Of a stretch of DNA of 64,000 nt, positions 23,159 through 32,637 are shown one piece after another. Every line of letters begins with the position of its first letter. The stretch's first letter is position 1. The translations under genes and the position numbers were made by a program. The notes below the pieces were generated by a model, which was given only the letters and a program-made list of their open reading frames with translations, did not search any database and was not told where the DNA came from. Source of the DNA: Bacillota bacterium (lineage in GTDB: Bacteria > Bacillota > Clostridia > Tissierellales > Peptoniphilaceae); contig JAEZXH010000018.1 of NCBI GenBank assembly GCA_023442775.1, positions 1 to 64,000 on the forward strand, given 5' to 3'.

Positions 23159-26100
23159 ATGACGACACCATTTGTCCACCTCCACGTCCACAGTGAATAC
23201 AGTCTCCTCGACGGGTCAAGTCGTGTCGCAGATCTGCCCCGTCGCGCCAAGGAACTCGGGATGGATGCCATCGCCTTGACGGACCACGGCAATCTCTACG
23301 GGGCCATTGCCTTCTACAAAGCCTGTAAGGCGGAGGGGGTCAAGCCCATTTTGGGGTGCGAGGTCTACGTCGTCCTCGGCTCCTGTGAAGAGCGGGACCC
23401 GAAGCAAAAGCGCAACCACCTCGTCCTCTTGGCGGAGAACCTCACCGGTTGGAAAAATCTCTTAAAGATCGTCTCCAAGGGCTATGTCGATGGGTTCTAC
23501 TACAAACCACGCGTAGATAAAGAGACCCTCAAGAACTACCATGAGGGGATCATCGCCACGAGTGCCTGTCTCGGTGGGGAGGTCCAGCGCCGCCTTTTAG
23601 AGGGAAATGTGGAGGCTGCGAAAGAGGCGGCAAAGAGCTACGAAGAGATTTTCGGAAAGGGAAATTTCTATCTCGAATTGCAAAATCACGGCATGCGCCA
23701 ACAGCTCCTCGTCAACGACGAACTGCGTAAAATCTCCAAGGAGTTGGACATCCCCCTCATGGCCTCCAACGACATCCACTATTTACGCGCCGAGGACGCC
23801 AAGGCCCACGCTGCCCTTCTGTGCATTCAAACCGGGTCCACCCTAAAGACCCCGGGGCGCATGGAGTTTCCCTCGGATGAGTTTTACCTTAAGAGCCCTG
23901 AGGAGATGGAGAAGGCCCTTCCCGAGGACTTAGAGGCCCTTCAGAACACGGCGGAGATTGCGAAGCGATGCAACGTGGAACTGACTTTCCATGAACTCCA
24001 CCTCCCCCACTTTGAGGTCCCGGAAGGGTACACCCACGAATCCTATCTTGAGCATCTCGCCTATGAGGGACTCTTGCGCCGGTATGAGACCATGACACCA
24101 GAGCTTGAGGAGCGGTTTCGTTACGAGCTCAACACCATCTTCACCATGGGCTACACCGACTATTTCCTCATCGTTTGGGATTTCATCCGCTTCGCCAAGG
24201 ACTCGGGCATCGAAGTGGGTCCAGGCCGGGGAAGTGCGGCGGGAAGTATTGTGTCCTATGCCCTTGGCATCATCGACGTGGACCCGATGCGCTATGACCT
24301 TCTCTTCGAGCGGTTCTTGAACCCGGAACGGGTCTCCATGCCCGATATCGACATCGACTTTTGCTATGAGCGTCGCGAAGAAGTCATCGAGTACGTCAAT
24401 CGAAAATATGGGGCGGATCACGTCGCCCAGATTGCGACCTTCGGAACCCTTGGAGCCCGTCAAGCCATTCGGGACGTGGGGAGGGTCATGGATCTTCCCC
24501 TGTGGAAGGTGGACCGGATTGCAAAACTCGTCCCCAACGAATTGAATATGACCATCGAGCGGGCTCTCAGCATCTCCAAGGAGCTCGAGGAAGAACGGAA
24601 GAAGGACAAAGAGGTGGAGGAACTCATTGCCCTGTCCCTCCAAGTGGAAGGGTTGGCCCGCCACGTCTCCACCCACGCCGCCGGCGTCGTCATCACCAAG
24701 GACCCGGTCACCGACTACGTGCCCTTGACGAGAAACAAGGACGTTTTAAGCACTCAGTTTAACATGATTGAGCTCGAGGAACTGGGGCTTCTTAAGATGG
24801 ACTTCTTAGGGCTTCGTACCCTGACGGTCATTCGTGACGCCCTCGCCATGATTGAGAAGAACCATGGGGTCAAGATTCTCTTTGAGACCATGGATCTTGA
24901 CGACCCTAAAGTTCTTAAGCTCTTCGCCGAGGCGCGGACCCAAGGCGTCTTCCAATTTGAAAGCGAGGGAATGCGCGCCTTCTTACGAGAACTTAGGCCC
25001 AATAAATTTGAGGACCTCGTCGCCGCGAACTCCCTCTTCCGACCTGGCCCCATGGATCAAATCCCGAAGTTTTGCGCTGCAAAACACGACCCGTCGACAA
25101 TCTCCTACCCCCACGAGAGTCTCAAAGACATCTTGGAGGTGACCTATGGCTGTATCGTCTACCAGGAACAGGTCATGGAGATCGTCCAAAAACTTGGAGG
25201 CTACTCCCTCGGGGAAGCGGATCTCCTGCGTCGTGCCATGAGTAAGAAAAAGATGGCGGTAATGGAGGAGAATCGCAAGAACTTTATCTATGGAACCAGC
25301 GACGACGAGGGCTATGTCCTCATCGAAGGGGCCCTTCGCCGTGGCGTTGACGAGGCAAGTGCGAACCGGGTCTACGACCTGATGATTGACTTTGCAAAAT
25401 ACGCCTTTAACAAGAGTCACTCGGTGGCTTACTCGGTGGTGGCCTATCGCACCGCCTACCTGAAAACCTACTATCCAGCTGAGTTCTTCGCCGCACACAT
25501 CTCCTCCTACATGGGAGACAAACACAAGATGAGCAAGGACATCCAGGAAGTGCGACACATGGGCATCCCCTTCCGTGGCCCCGACATCAACGTCTCCGAG
25601 GCGAAGTTTACCGTGGAAGACGGAGCCGTGCGCTACGGCCTCGCCGCCGTGCGAAATGTGGGGGAGGCCTTCATCGAGGAACTCATCGAGGAGAGAAACC
25701 AAAGCGGCCCCTACAAGAGTCTCGAAGATTTTGTGACGCGCCTCATAAGACGGGGCAGCAAGACCATGAACCGTCGCGCCGTGGAAAGTCTTATCAAGGG
25801 CGGCGCCTTCGATTCTCTCGGGGGAGCGAGAAGCCAGTATCTCGCCCTCACCGATGGCCTTATTGACAGCACCTCCCAGACCTTTAAGAAAAACATTGTG
25901 GGGCAAGTGAGTCTCTTTGACACCATGGAGCAGGAAGAAGTCCTCCCCGACGTGGAGGAATTTGCCCCCAAGGAAAAGCTCGCCATGGAGAAGGATGTGT
26001 TAGGGCTCTACGTCTCGGGCCATCCCCTACAGGATGATGCAGAAGCTCTGAAGAGGCGTACAAGTCATTCCATTGGGCGCATCCTCACCTACTACGACGA

Positions 26101-26602
26101 AGGGGGAAGCGACGAGATTCCCGTCACCCTTGGCGGGATGCTTCAAGGGGTGGAGAGTCGGATTACAAAGAAAAACGAGATGATGGGCCGGGCGACTCTC
26201 GAGGACTTAGAGGGGGAGATAAGCTGTGTCATCTTCCCGCAGACCTACCAGCGCTACCGGAGCCTTCTCACCGAGGACAACAAGGTCTTGATGAAGGGGC
26301 GGGTCAAGGGGGGAGAAGAGGAGGAGCCTACTCTCTTAGTGACGGATATCTATCCCTTAGAAGAGGGAAAACCCGCCACGCTCTACCTTCGTATTCCGAG
26401 CCGTAAGAACCAGGAGCTTCTCCAACTCATTGAGAATAAACTCCGTGCCCATCCGGGATCGGCGCGGGTGGTCCTCTATCCCGTGGACGAGGGAAGGGGC
26501 TATGGGTGCCATCTCGGCATCGACCCAGCAGCCCTTGAGAGGATTCGGGAAGAATTATCCTCGCATCTGCACCCCATTCAGGACATTGTCCTCAAGGCTT
26601 GA
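23159..26602 (+). CDS. dnaE: DNA polymerase III alpha subunit (DnaE type)
   Basis: 1147 residues. Replicative polymerase subunit. An N-terminal PHP domain starts FVHLHVHSEYSLLDGSSRV. Polymerase core: GPGRGSAAGSIVSYALGI, catalytic PDIDIDF (~395-401) and LKMDFLGLRTLT with the third Asp. Then a helix-hairpin-helix region and an OB-fold (VTLGGMLQGVESRITKKNEMM). ATG 23159 is used, with GAAGGGAG before it; TTG 23144 is an alternative. In Bacillota a PolC enzyme usually exists in addition. Located between the HPr gene and pfkA as in many Clostridia. Confidence 0.97.
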   Translation: MTTPFVHLHVHSEYSLLDGSSRVADLPRRAKELGMDAIALTDHGNLYGAIAFYKACKAEGVKPILGCEVYVVLGSCEERDPKQKRNHLVLLAENLTGWKNLLKIVSKGYVDGFYYKPRVDKETLKNYHEGIIATSACLGGEVQRRLLEGNVEAAKEAAKSYEEIFGKGNFYLELQNHGMRQQLLVNDELRKISKELDIPLMASNDIHYLRAEDAKAHAALLCIQTGSTLKTPGRMEFPSDEFYLKSPEEMEKALPEDLEALQNTAEIAKRCNVELTFHELHLPHFEVPEGYTHESYLEHLAYEGLLRRYETMTPELEERFRYELNTIFTMGYTDYFLIVWDFIRFAKDSGIEVGPGRGSAAGSIVSYALGIIDVDPMRYDLLFERFLNPERVSMPDIDIDFCYERREEVIEYVNRKYGADHVAQIATFGTLGARQAIRDVGRVMDLPLWKVDRIAKLVPNELNMTIERALSISKELEEERKKDKEVEELIALSLQVEGLARHVSTHAAGVVITKDPVTDYVPLTRNKDVLSTQFNMIELEELGLLKMDFLGLRTLTVIRDALAMIEKNHGVKILFETMDLDDPKVLKLFAEARTQGVFQFESEGMRAFLRELRPNKFEDLVAANSLFRPGPMDQIPKFCAAKHDPSTISYPHESLKDILEVTYGCIVYQEQVMEIVQKLGGYSLGEADLLRRAMSKKKMAVMEENRKNFIYGTSDDEGYVLIEGALRRGVDEASANRVYDLMIDFAKYAFNKSHSVAYSVVAYRTAYLKTYYPAEFFAAHISSYMGDKHKMSKDIQEVRHMGIPFRGPDINVSEAKFTVEDGAVRYGLAAVRNVGEAFIEELIEERNQSGPYKSLEDFVTRLIRRGSKTMNRRAVESLIKGGAFDSLGGARSQYLALTDGLIDSTSQTFKKNIVGQVSLFDTMEQEEVLPDVEEFAPKEKLAMEKDVLGLYVSGHPLQDDAEALKRRTSHSIGRILTYYDEGGSDEIPVTLGGMLQGVESRITKKNEMMGRATLEDLEGEISCVIFPQTYQRYRSLLTEDNKVLMKGRVKGGEEEEPTLLVTDIYPLEEGKPATLYLRIPSRKNQELLQLIENKLRAHPGSARVVLYPVDEGRGYGCHLGIDPAALERIREELSSHLHPIQDIVLKA

Positions 26603-26636
26603 GCAATTTTGTTCCCACCGGGCCAAACAATCGGGG

Positions 26637-26642
26637 TATAAT
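26637..26642 (+). promoter_or_regulatory. -10 element of pfkA-pyk
   Basis: TATAAT 36 bases before pfkA. No clear -35 at the right spacing. Confidence 0.5.
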
Positions 26643-26677
26643 AAAAAGAGATTCAGAAGAAAGATGAGGAGACATCG

Positions 26678-27637
26678 ATGAAACGCATTGCCATACTCAC
26701 AAGCGGCGGCGATGCCCCGGGGATGAATGCGGCGATTCGCGCCGTGGTGCGCAGCGCCCTCTACAAGGGGTGGACCGTCTATGGAATTGACGGCGGCTAT
26801 CAAGGGCTCATTGAAGCGCGCCTTGAAGAGCTCACCCTGTCCTCGGTGGCGGACATCGTCCACCGTGGAGGCACCATTCTTGGCACCAGCCGAAGCGAAG
26901 AATTTCAAACGGAAGAAGGGCGCAAGAAGGCCCTCAACGTCTTGAAGATTTACGAGATTGACGCTCTGGTGGTCCTCGGTGGCGACGGGTCTTTCCGCGG
27001 GGCCGCCACCCTTCAAAAAGAGGGGATTGCTGTCATCGGCATTCCCTGCACCATTGACAACGACTTGGGCTACACCGCCTACACCATTGGATTTTTCACC
27101 GCGGTAACCACGGCGACGGAAGCCATCAGCAAGATTCGCGACACCACCTCCTCCCACGGCAGGGCCAACGTCGTGGAAGTGATGGGGCGCTCCTGTGGTG
27201 ACTTGGCCCTCTATGCCGGTCTTGCCGGGGGTGCGGAGAACATCATCATTCCCGAGAAGGACTTCTCCATGGAAGAGCTCGCCAAGAAGGCCCTCGAGGG
27301 GAAAAAGCGGGGCAAGCGCCACCACATTATCGTCCTTGCCGAGGGGGTTGGCAAACCCTATGAAGTCGCGCGAAAACTCGAAGAGCTCACGGGCATCGAC
27401 ACGAAGGTGACGATTCTCGGATACATTCAACGCGGCGGCGCCCCCAACGTACTGGACCGTATCATCGCCACGAATATGGGATTCGAGGCGGTGGAGCGTC
27501 TGGAAAAGGGAGAGTCTGGCCTCGCCCTAGGATACAAGAATGAGGAGGTCTTTGGAATGGATCTTCTCGAGGCCGTCTCCGTGGAAAAGGAATTTAATCA
27601 ACGGCTCTACGACATCTTAAAGGTCGTCTCCATTTAG
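26678..27637 (+). CDS. pfkA: ATP-dependent 6-phosphofructokinase
   Basis: 319 residues. Phosphorylates fructose-6-phosphate to fructose-1,6-bisphosphate, the committed step of glycolysis. ILTSGGDAPGMNAAIRAVVR at the N-terminus; LGGDGSFRGA has the Gly after Asp that marks ATP rather than pyrophosphate use; GIPCTIDNDLGYTAYTIGF contains the catalytic Asp pair; VEVMGRSCGDLALYAGLAGGA binds substrate. Followed after 12 bases by pyk. Confidence 0.97.
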   Translation: MKRIAILTSGGDAPGMNAAIRAVVRSALYKGWTVYGIDGGYQGLIEARLEELTLSSVADIVHRGGTILGTSRSEEFQTEEGRKKALNVLKIYEIDALVVLGGDGSFRGAATLQKEGIAVIGIPCTIDNDLGYTAYTIGFFTAVTTATEAISKIRDTTSSHGRANVVEVMGRSCGDLALYAGLAGGAENIIIPEKDFSMEELAKKALEGKKRGKRHHIIVLAEGVGKPYEVARKLEELTGIDTKVTILGYIQRGGAPNVLDRIIATNMGFEAVERLEKGESGLALGYKNEEVFGMDLLEAVSVEKEFNQRLYDILKVVSI

Positions 27638-27649
27638 AAAGGATGCGCC

Positions 27650-29395
27650 ATGAAGAAAACGAAAATTGTGGCCACCATTGGCCCAGCCTCTAGTGACCCG
27701 ACGATTCTCAAGGACATGATTTTCTCTGGGGTCAACGTCTGCCGTTTGAATTTTTCCCACGGGACCCACGAGAGTCACAAGAAGACCATCGACATGATTA
27801 AGTCGGTGCGCGAAGAGCTGAGTAAGCCCATCGCCATCATGCTCGACACCAAGGGACCGGAGATTCGCCTCGGAGACTTCAAGGACGAGGAGGGAGTCTT
27901 CCTCACCCAAGGGGACACCTATGTCCTCACGGGGGAAGAGGTCCTTGGGGATGCACATCACGCGACGGTGAGCTACAAAGAACTGGCGAAGGACGTCGCC
28001 GTTGGAGATCATATTCTCATTGATGACGGCCTCGTGGATTTGGAAGTCACGGCCATTGACGGCCTTACCATCACCACCAAGGTTTTAAACGATGGGCAGA
28101 TTAAGGGACACAAAGGGGTCAACGTCCCCGGCGCCAAGGTGCGCCTTCCAGCCATGACCCAAAAGGACGAAGGGGACATCCTCTTCGGCATCGAGGAAGG
28201 GGTGGACTTTATCGCCGCTTCCTTTATCCGTCGCTCCGAAGACGTCCTCGCCATCCGAAAATTCCTCGAAGAGAATGGGGGAGAATCCATTCGCATCATC
28301 TCCAAAATCGAAAACGGGGAAGGTGTGGAAAACATGGCCGACATCATCCGCACCTCTGACGGCGTCATGGTGGCCCGGGGCGACCTCGGGGTGGAGATTG
28401 ACCCCGAAGAGATTCCCCTGGTCCAAAAGGACATGATTGCGAAGTGTGTGGCCCAGGCAAAACCCGTCATCACGGCGACCCAAATGCTCGACTCGATGAT
28501 GCGCAATCCTCGTCCCACCAGGGCAGAGGTCACCGACGTGGCCAATGCGATTTTCGACGGGACCTCGGCGATTATGCTCTCAGGGGAGACCGCCTCGGGG
28601 AAGTATCCCGTCCAAGCGGTGAAGACCATGGCGCGCATTGCCCTTCGCACCGAAGAGGCGCTGCCCTATGACGACATCCTCACCAAGGGGACGAACTTTG
28701 CCCCGACGACTACCAACGCCATCGGTCGTTCCACCTGTTTCATCGCCCGGGATTTGAAGGCGAAGGCCATCCTCACCGCCACCTCCTCGGGGTATACCTC
28801 GAGGGCCATCGCAAAGTTTCGCCCCGCCCAGATGATCATCGCCGCGACGACCTCGGAGGACGTCTGTCGGAGCCTGTCCCTCGACTGGGGCGTCGAAGGG
28901 ATTGTCACCGCCTATGGAGATACGACGGATAGCATCATTCACAAGAGTATCGACAAGGCACTGGAAGCCAATCTTCTCACCGAAGGCGATCTCGTCGTTC
29001 TCACCGCCGGTGTCCCCGTGGGGGTCTCGGGGACGACGAACCTCATCAAGGTCCACACCATCGCCCGCACCTTGGCGACGGGGATGGGCCTTGGAGAGCA
29101 AGTGGTGAGTGGTCGCGCCTTTGTGGCACAAGATGACAACCTCCACGAGTTCCAAGAGGGGGACATTCTCATCGTCGATGGGGTCGACGGAAGAGTGAAA
29201 GATCTGGTGGACAAGGCGGCGGGTCTCGTGGCCCGAGAAGGGGGACTGACCAGTCCTTCTGCCATCGTAGCCCTTCATACGGCGACGACGAGTATCGTCG
29301 GCGTCGAAGGACTCGAATCCTTAATCCACAAGAGTCGCATCACCCTCGATCCCGAGAGCGGTCGCATCTTCGACGGCGATGTGGACATCAAGTAA
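27650..29395 (+). CDS. pyk: Pyruvate kinase with extra C-terminal PEP-utilising-like domain
   Basis: 581 residues, longer than the ~470 of the minimal enzyme. Makes ATP and pyruvate from PEP. TKIVATIGPASSDP, VCRLNFSHGTHE, the catalytic Lys region IRIISKIENGEGVENM and MVARGDLGVEI are present, as is ITATQMLDSMMRNPRPTRAE. The last ~105 residues (from about 475: VVSGRAFVAQDD to the end) resemble the swivelling phosphohistidine domain of PEP-utilising enzymes found at the end of Bacillus-type pyruvate kinases; TATTSI replaces the usual Thr-His/Cys site. Same transcript as pfkA. Confidence 0.96.
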   Translation: MKKTKIVATIGPASSDPTILKDMIFSGVNVCRLNFSHGTHESHKKTIDMIKSVREELSKPIAIMLDTKGPEIRLGDFKDEEGVFLTQGDTYVLTGEEVLGDAHHATVSYKELAKDVAVGDHILIDDGLVDLEVTAIDGLTITTKVLNDGQIKGHKGVNVPGAKVRLPAMTQKDEGDILFGIEEGVDFIAASFIRRSEDVLAIRKFLEENGGESIRIISKIENGEGVENMADIIRTSDGVMVARGDLGVEIDPEEIPLVQKDMIAKCVAQAKPVITATQMLDSMMRNPRPTRAEVTDVANAIFDGTSAIMLSGETASGKYPVQAVKTMARIALRTEEALPYDDILTKGTNFAPTTTNAIGRSTCFIARDLKAKAILTATSSGYTSRAIAKFRPAQMIIAATTSEDVCRSLSLDWGVEGIVTAYGDTTDSIIHKSIDKALEANLLTEGDLVVLTAGVPVGVSGTTNLIKVHTIARTLATGMGLGEQVVSGRAFVAQDDNLHEFQEGDILIVDGVDGRVKDLVDKAAGLVAREGGLTSPSAIVALHTATTSIVGVEGLESLIHKSRITLDPESGRIFDGDVDIK

Positions 29396-29419
29396 AGAGA
29401 GCCTTCGGGCTCTTTTTTT
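29396..29419 (+). terminator. Terminator of pfkA-pyk
   Basis: GAGCC, loop TTC, GGGCTC, seven T, directly after the stop codon. Confidence 0.9.
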
Positions 29420-29439
29420 GTGGGAAACATTCTTGAAAA

Positions 29440-29468
29440 TTGCTTTTCTCTGCCCCTCGGGGTATGAT
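29440..29468 (+). promoter_or_regulatory. Promoter of the folT riboswitch transcript
   Basis: TTGCTT, 17-base spacer, TATGAT. The start would fall near 29475, right at the first base of the riboswitch. Confidence 0.7.
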
Positions 29469-29474
29469 GGAGGG

Positions 29475-29564
29475 GTTAGAGTAGGTGTCCTGCGTTAAGT
29501 GTTCGGGGATGGGGTGTTGCCTCGAAACGAAGGAGTTCCGCGATGGGGCACCGCATCCGCTGAC
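29475..29564 (+). promoter_or_regulatory. Tetrahydrofolate (THF) riboswitch, folT leader
   Basis: The conserved core segments are present in order: AGAGTAG, GCGTTAAGTG, GGGATGGGG, CGAAACGAAGG, CGATGGGGCACC and GCATCCGCTGAC. P1 forms from GTTAG (29475-29479) and CTGAC (29560-29564). Its place ahead of a folate ECF gene is the classic context. Downstream, TAAGGA/TCCTTA (29569-29583) forms a hairpin; the same TCTCCTT can instead pair with the ribosome binding site AAGGAGG at 29601-29607. This predicts translational control: folate-bound RNA hides the site. Confidence 0.93.
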
Positions 29565-29613
29565 ATTGTAAGGAATCTCCTTATGGTGTCCACGTTTGAG
29601 AAGGAGGTTTCTC

Positions 29614-30132
29614 ATGCAACAAACACGTGGACGTAGTTTTTCCACACAAAAACTTGTGACCGTGGCGGTGCTCATCGCCATGCAGATTGTGTTGACGCGG
29701 TTTCTCTCCCTCGAGCTTGGGACGACGATTCGCATCGGGTTTTCCTTTATTCCCCTTGCCGTCGTCGCCGTGTTGTATGGGCCCATCATGACGGTGGAAG
29801 CGGCCATCATCGCAGATTTTATCGGGATTCATCTTCAGGGAAAGCCCTTTGATCCCCGCTTTGGATTGACGGCGGCACTCACCGGTGTGGTCTATGGGAT
29901 TTGTCTCTCCCGAAAGCCCTTAAAGCCCTGGCACATTGTGCTCTGCATCACCATTGTGGGTCTCTTTTTACACCTGGGTCTCAACAGTTACTGGTTGGCC
30001 CAGTTGACGGGAGTACCCTTTATGGCCAAGGTGAGCATTCGCCTCGTCCCAGAGCTTGTGCAGATTGTGGTCAAGTCCATCATTCTCATTGTGGTGTTGC
30101 CGAGGCTCATTGAAGTCGCGAAAAACAGGTAA
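29614..30132 (+). CDS. folT: Folate ECF transporter substrate-binding subunit FolT
   Basis: 172 residues, about six membrane helices. S-component that binds folate and works with the shared EcfA/A'/T energy module encoded elsewhere. Motifs: LVTVAVLIAMQIVLTRFL, GFSFIPLAVVAVLYGP (family hallmark IGFSFIPL), ADFIGI and LNSYWLAQLTGVPF. Start ATG 29614 with AGGAGG six bases upstream, inside the riboswitch expression platform; a TTG further upstream is not needed. The THF riboswitch supports folate as substrate. Confidence 0.93.
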   Translation: MQQTRGRSFSTQKLVTVAVLIAMQIVLTRFLSLELGTTIRIGFSFIPLAVVAVLYGPIMTVEAAIIADFIGIHLQGKPFDPRFGLTAALTGVVYGICLSRKPLKPWHIVLCITIVGLFLHLGLNSYWLAQLTGVPFMAKVSIRLVPELVQIVVKSIILIVVLPRLIEVAKNR

Positions 30133-30143
30133 GGAGGTTTCTT

Positions 30144-30515
30144 GTGGTGTCCATTGACCAGGTCCAAGAGATCTTGGAAGAATTGGTGGAAGAACTCCCC
30201 GAGGAGGCCCTTCGAGGCCTGAGTGGGGGGATTTTCCTCGAAGAATCCATCAAATACCACCCCCAGGTCCTCGGGGATCGGGCGGTGGTGATGGGGCATT
30301 ACACCCGTGGGCCCTTGGGGCCGAGTATTGCCATCTTCTACGGGAGTTTTATGGAGATGTATGGCCATCTCGAGGCGGATGCCCTGCGCATTCACCTGCG
30401 GGAGACACTCTACCATGAACTCACCCACCACTTAGAGTGGCAGATGGGCATCCACGATTTAGAAGCAGAAGACGCAGCGCAATTGCGCAGGATACAGGGA
30501 AGGGAATTTTGGTGA
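30144..30515 (+). CDS. Small zincin-like metallopeptidase family protein
   Basis: 123 residues. YHELTHHLEWQMGIHDLE carries the HExxH zinc motif followed by a further His and Asp/Glu, as in the one-domain zincin-like family (PF06262-like). No signal peptide; role unknown, possibly intracellular protein quality control (inference). GTG 30144 has AAGGAGG six bases upstream. It lies 11 bases after folT and overlaps the next gene by 4 bases (GTGA). Confidence 0.85.
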   Translation: MVSIDQVQEILEELVEELPEEALRGLSGGIFLEESIKYHPQVLGDRAVVMGHYTRGPLGPSIAIFYGSFMEMYGHLEADALRIHLRETLYHELTHHLEWQMGIHDLEAEDAAQLRRIQGREFW

Positions 30516-31327
30516 AGCGACGGTTTTACGGACAGTGTATGAAGGTGATCGGGGAGTGCATCGACGTCCTCCTCGAGGGAGTGATTCGCCTCGTGCGCCT
30601 GTTGGTGGAGGTGACGAAATCTCTCAGAAACGGCATCTTGCTCTTTTTGAGCCTCGGGGGATGTTTGGCCTTTTTCCTCTTGCCAACCCTTCTCGCCGCC
30701 TCTGGGTCCTATGGGGGGACGACTCTTCGATGGCTCCTTCTCATCTTCGTCTTTCCCCTTTTGGGTACCGTGTCCACCACCTATTTGGAGTATCTCCAAT
30801 TCTCTTGGACCGAGTACTTCTATGAGCGCGCGGACAAGGCCCTCATTGGGGAGCATGTCACCTATGAGTCCCTCGGGGACTACGGGTTTCGGAAGGCGCG
30901 TCTTGCCCGGGAAGAGGCGAAGCGTCGCGCCCAAGAAGAGGCATGGGCCAGAGAAGAGGCACGGCGTCGGGCGCAAGAGCAGTTCTTTGAAGACTTTGCC
31001 CGACAGTTTCAACAGGGTGGATTCTACACCTTTGACGGGACGGGATGGCATCAACAGGGAGGCGGGTCCTCCTATGGGGGACCTCAGAGTGGCATGGGCC
31101 CTTCCTCCTTCGTGCGCCAATACGAGGCGGCGTGTGAAGAACTGGGCGTCTCTCCCCAAGCGGATAAGTACGAGATCAAGATGGCCTTTCGCCAATTGGC
31201 AAAGAAATACCACCCCGATGTCAATCATGAGGCCGGGGCAAAGGAGCGCTTTCAACGCATCAACAGCGCCTATGAATTCTTGACCGATGACGCCATCGCC
31301 CGATACAGACGAGAATCTGGGCAATAA
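30512..31327 (+). CDS. Membrane protein with C-terminal J domain
   Basis: 271 residues. Two predicted membrane helices near residues 30-80 (GILLFLSLGGCLAFFLLPTL; LRWLLLIFVFPLLGTVST), then an Arg/Glu/Ala-rich helical linker, a Gly/Gln-rich stretch, and a C-terminal J domain with the HPD tripeptide (LAKKYHPDVNHEA). It should recruit DnaK to the membrane. A C-terminal J domain behind a membrane anchor differs from DnaJ itself and is closer in layout to DjlA-like proteins. GTG 30512 is the start (overlap with the zincin stop). Client unknown; the zincin may be a functional partner. Confidence 0.85.
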   Translation: MKRRFYGQCMKVIGECIDVLLEGVIRLVRLLVEVTKSLRNGILLFLSLGGCLAFFLLPTLLAASGSYGGTTLRWLLLIFVFPLLGTVSTTYLEYLQFSWTEYFYERADKALIGEHVTYESLGDYGFRKARLAREEAKRRAQEEAWAREEARRRAQEQFFEDFARQFQQGGFYTFDGTGWHQQGGGSSYGGPQSGMGPSSFVRQYEAACEELGVSPQADKYEIKMAFRQLAKKYHPDVNHEAGAKERFQRINSAYEFLTDDAIARYRRESGQ

Positions 31328-31358
31328 AAAAAGTCTCCCCGGGGAGACTTTTTTTATT
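31325..31358 (+). terminator. Bidirectional terminator between J-domain gene and hemL
   Basis: AAGTCTCCCC directly paired with GGGGAGACTT, with an A-run before and a T-run after. Converging genes share it. Confidence 0.9.
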
Positions 31359-32637
31359 TGCGCTTTTTGGCGATGGCTTCGAGGGATTCTCGGTTGGCGC
31401 GAAGGACGTCTTCAATCATGGCGTCGTCGTGGGCGTCGCAGAGGAAGAGAGCTTCAAATTGGGCGGGGGCGAAGAGGAATCCTCGCTTCATCATCTCTTG
31501 GAAGTACTGGGCATAGAGTTCCGTGTCCGCCGCCTTCACATCGTCATAGGAAGTGATGGACTCAAATTCTCCGAAGAAGAGACTCATCATGGACTTGTAC
31601 CGAGTCACGGTTCCGGGGATGCCGGTATCTTTCAGGTTTTGGAGGAATCCCTCTTCGAGGACCTTCGCCTTCTCTTCGAGACGGGCGTAGAGGTCTTGGT
31701 CTCTTCGCAAGGTGAGGAGCATGTCGCGGCCCATCTTCATGGCGAGGGGATTACCACTCAAGGTCCCCGCTTGGTAGACGCCTCCGAGTGGAGAGAGAAG
31801 TTCCAGAATCTCCCGGCGACCCGTGAATGCACCGACGGGAAGCCCTCCTCCAATAATCTTTCCGAAACAGAGGAGATCTGGCGTCACGTCAAAGTCCTTC
31901 GCCACGGAACCGTACCGGAGGCGAAACCCGGTGATGACTTCGTCGAAGATGAGGAGGGCTCCGATTTCATCGCAGAGGGTGCGCAGTCCTTGGAGAAACT
32001 CCTTCGTCGCCGGGACAACCCCCATATTCCCCGCAATGGGTTCGAGGATGATGCAGGCGATGTCATCGGCATAGGGGGCAATGGTCTCTCGCACATTGTC
32101 CAGGTCATTGTAGCGGCAGACGAGGGTGTGTTCCAGAGTCTCTTTGGGAACCCCGAGGGAAGTGGGGGCGTTGTAGGTCAAGGTGCCGCTTCCGCTCTTC
32201 ACGAGGAGGGCATCGGAATGGCCGTGGTAGCAACCCTCAAACTTCACGACTTTTCGTTTGTTCGTGTAGCCACGGGCGAGGCGAATGGCGCTCATGGTCG
32301 CCTCTGTCCCGGAATTGACCATGCGGACCATGTCCGTCTCCACGGCGGAGCAGAAGAGTTCTGCCATCTCCACTTCGATGAGGGTTGGTAGGCCAAAACT
32401 GATTCCCTCGTCGAGGTAGTCCTTTGCCCGTTCAATCAAGTCCTTTGGTCCGTGGCCGAGAATCATCGGGCCCCAGGAGGTGATGAAGTCGGCGTAGGTC
32501 TTCCCCTCGGTGTCATAGACGAAGGGACCGTCGGCGCGGACGAAGAAGGGAGGGTCCATGTGGACGCTGCCAAAGGCTCTCACCGGGGAATTGACGCCAC
32601 CGGGGAGGACTCGACTCGCGCGTTCAAAGAGATTCAT
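31354..32637 (-). CDS. hemL: Glutamate-1-semialdehyde 2,1-aminomutase
   Basis: 427 residues, PLP enzyme. Converts glutamate-1-semialdehyde to 5-aminolevulinate. Motifs: FERASRVLPGGVNSPVRAF, GHGPKDLIE, FEGCYHGHSDALLVK, IFDEVITGFRLRYG, and the PLP Lys in FGKIIGGGLPVGAF. Last gene of the tetrapyrrole operon, overlapping hemB by 4 bases. Confidence 0.97.
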   Translation of the reverse strand: MNLFERASRVLPGGVNSPVRAFGSVHMDPPFFVRADGPFVYDTEGKTYADFITSWGPMILGHGPKDLIERAKDYLDEGISFGLPTLIEVEMAELFCSAVETDMVRMVNSGTEATMSAIRLARGYTNKRKVVKFEGCYHGHSDALLVKSGSGTLTYNAPTSLGVPKETLEHTLVCRYNDLDNVRETIAPYADDIACIILEPIAGNMGVVPATKEFLQGLRTLCDEIGALLIFDEVITGFRLRYGSVAKDFDVTPDLLCFGKIIGGGLPVGAFTGRREILELLSPLGGVYQAGTLSGNPLAMKMGRDMLLTLRRDQDLYARLEEKAKVLEEGFLQNLKDTGIPGTVTRYKSMMSLFFGEFESITSYDDVKAADTELYAQYFQEMMKRGFLFAPAQFEALFLCDAHDDAMIEDVLRANRESLEAIAKKRK

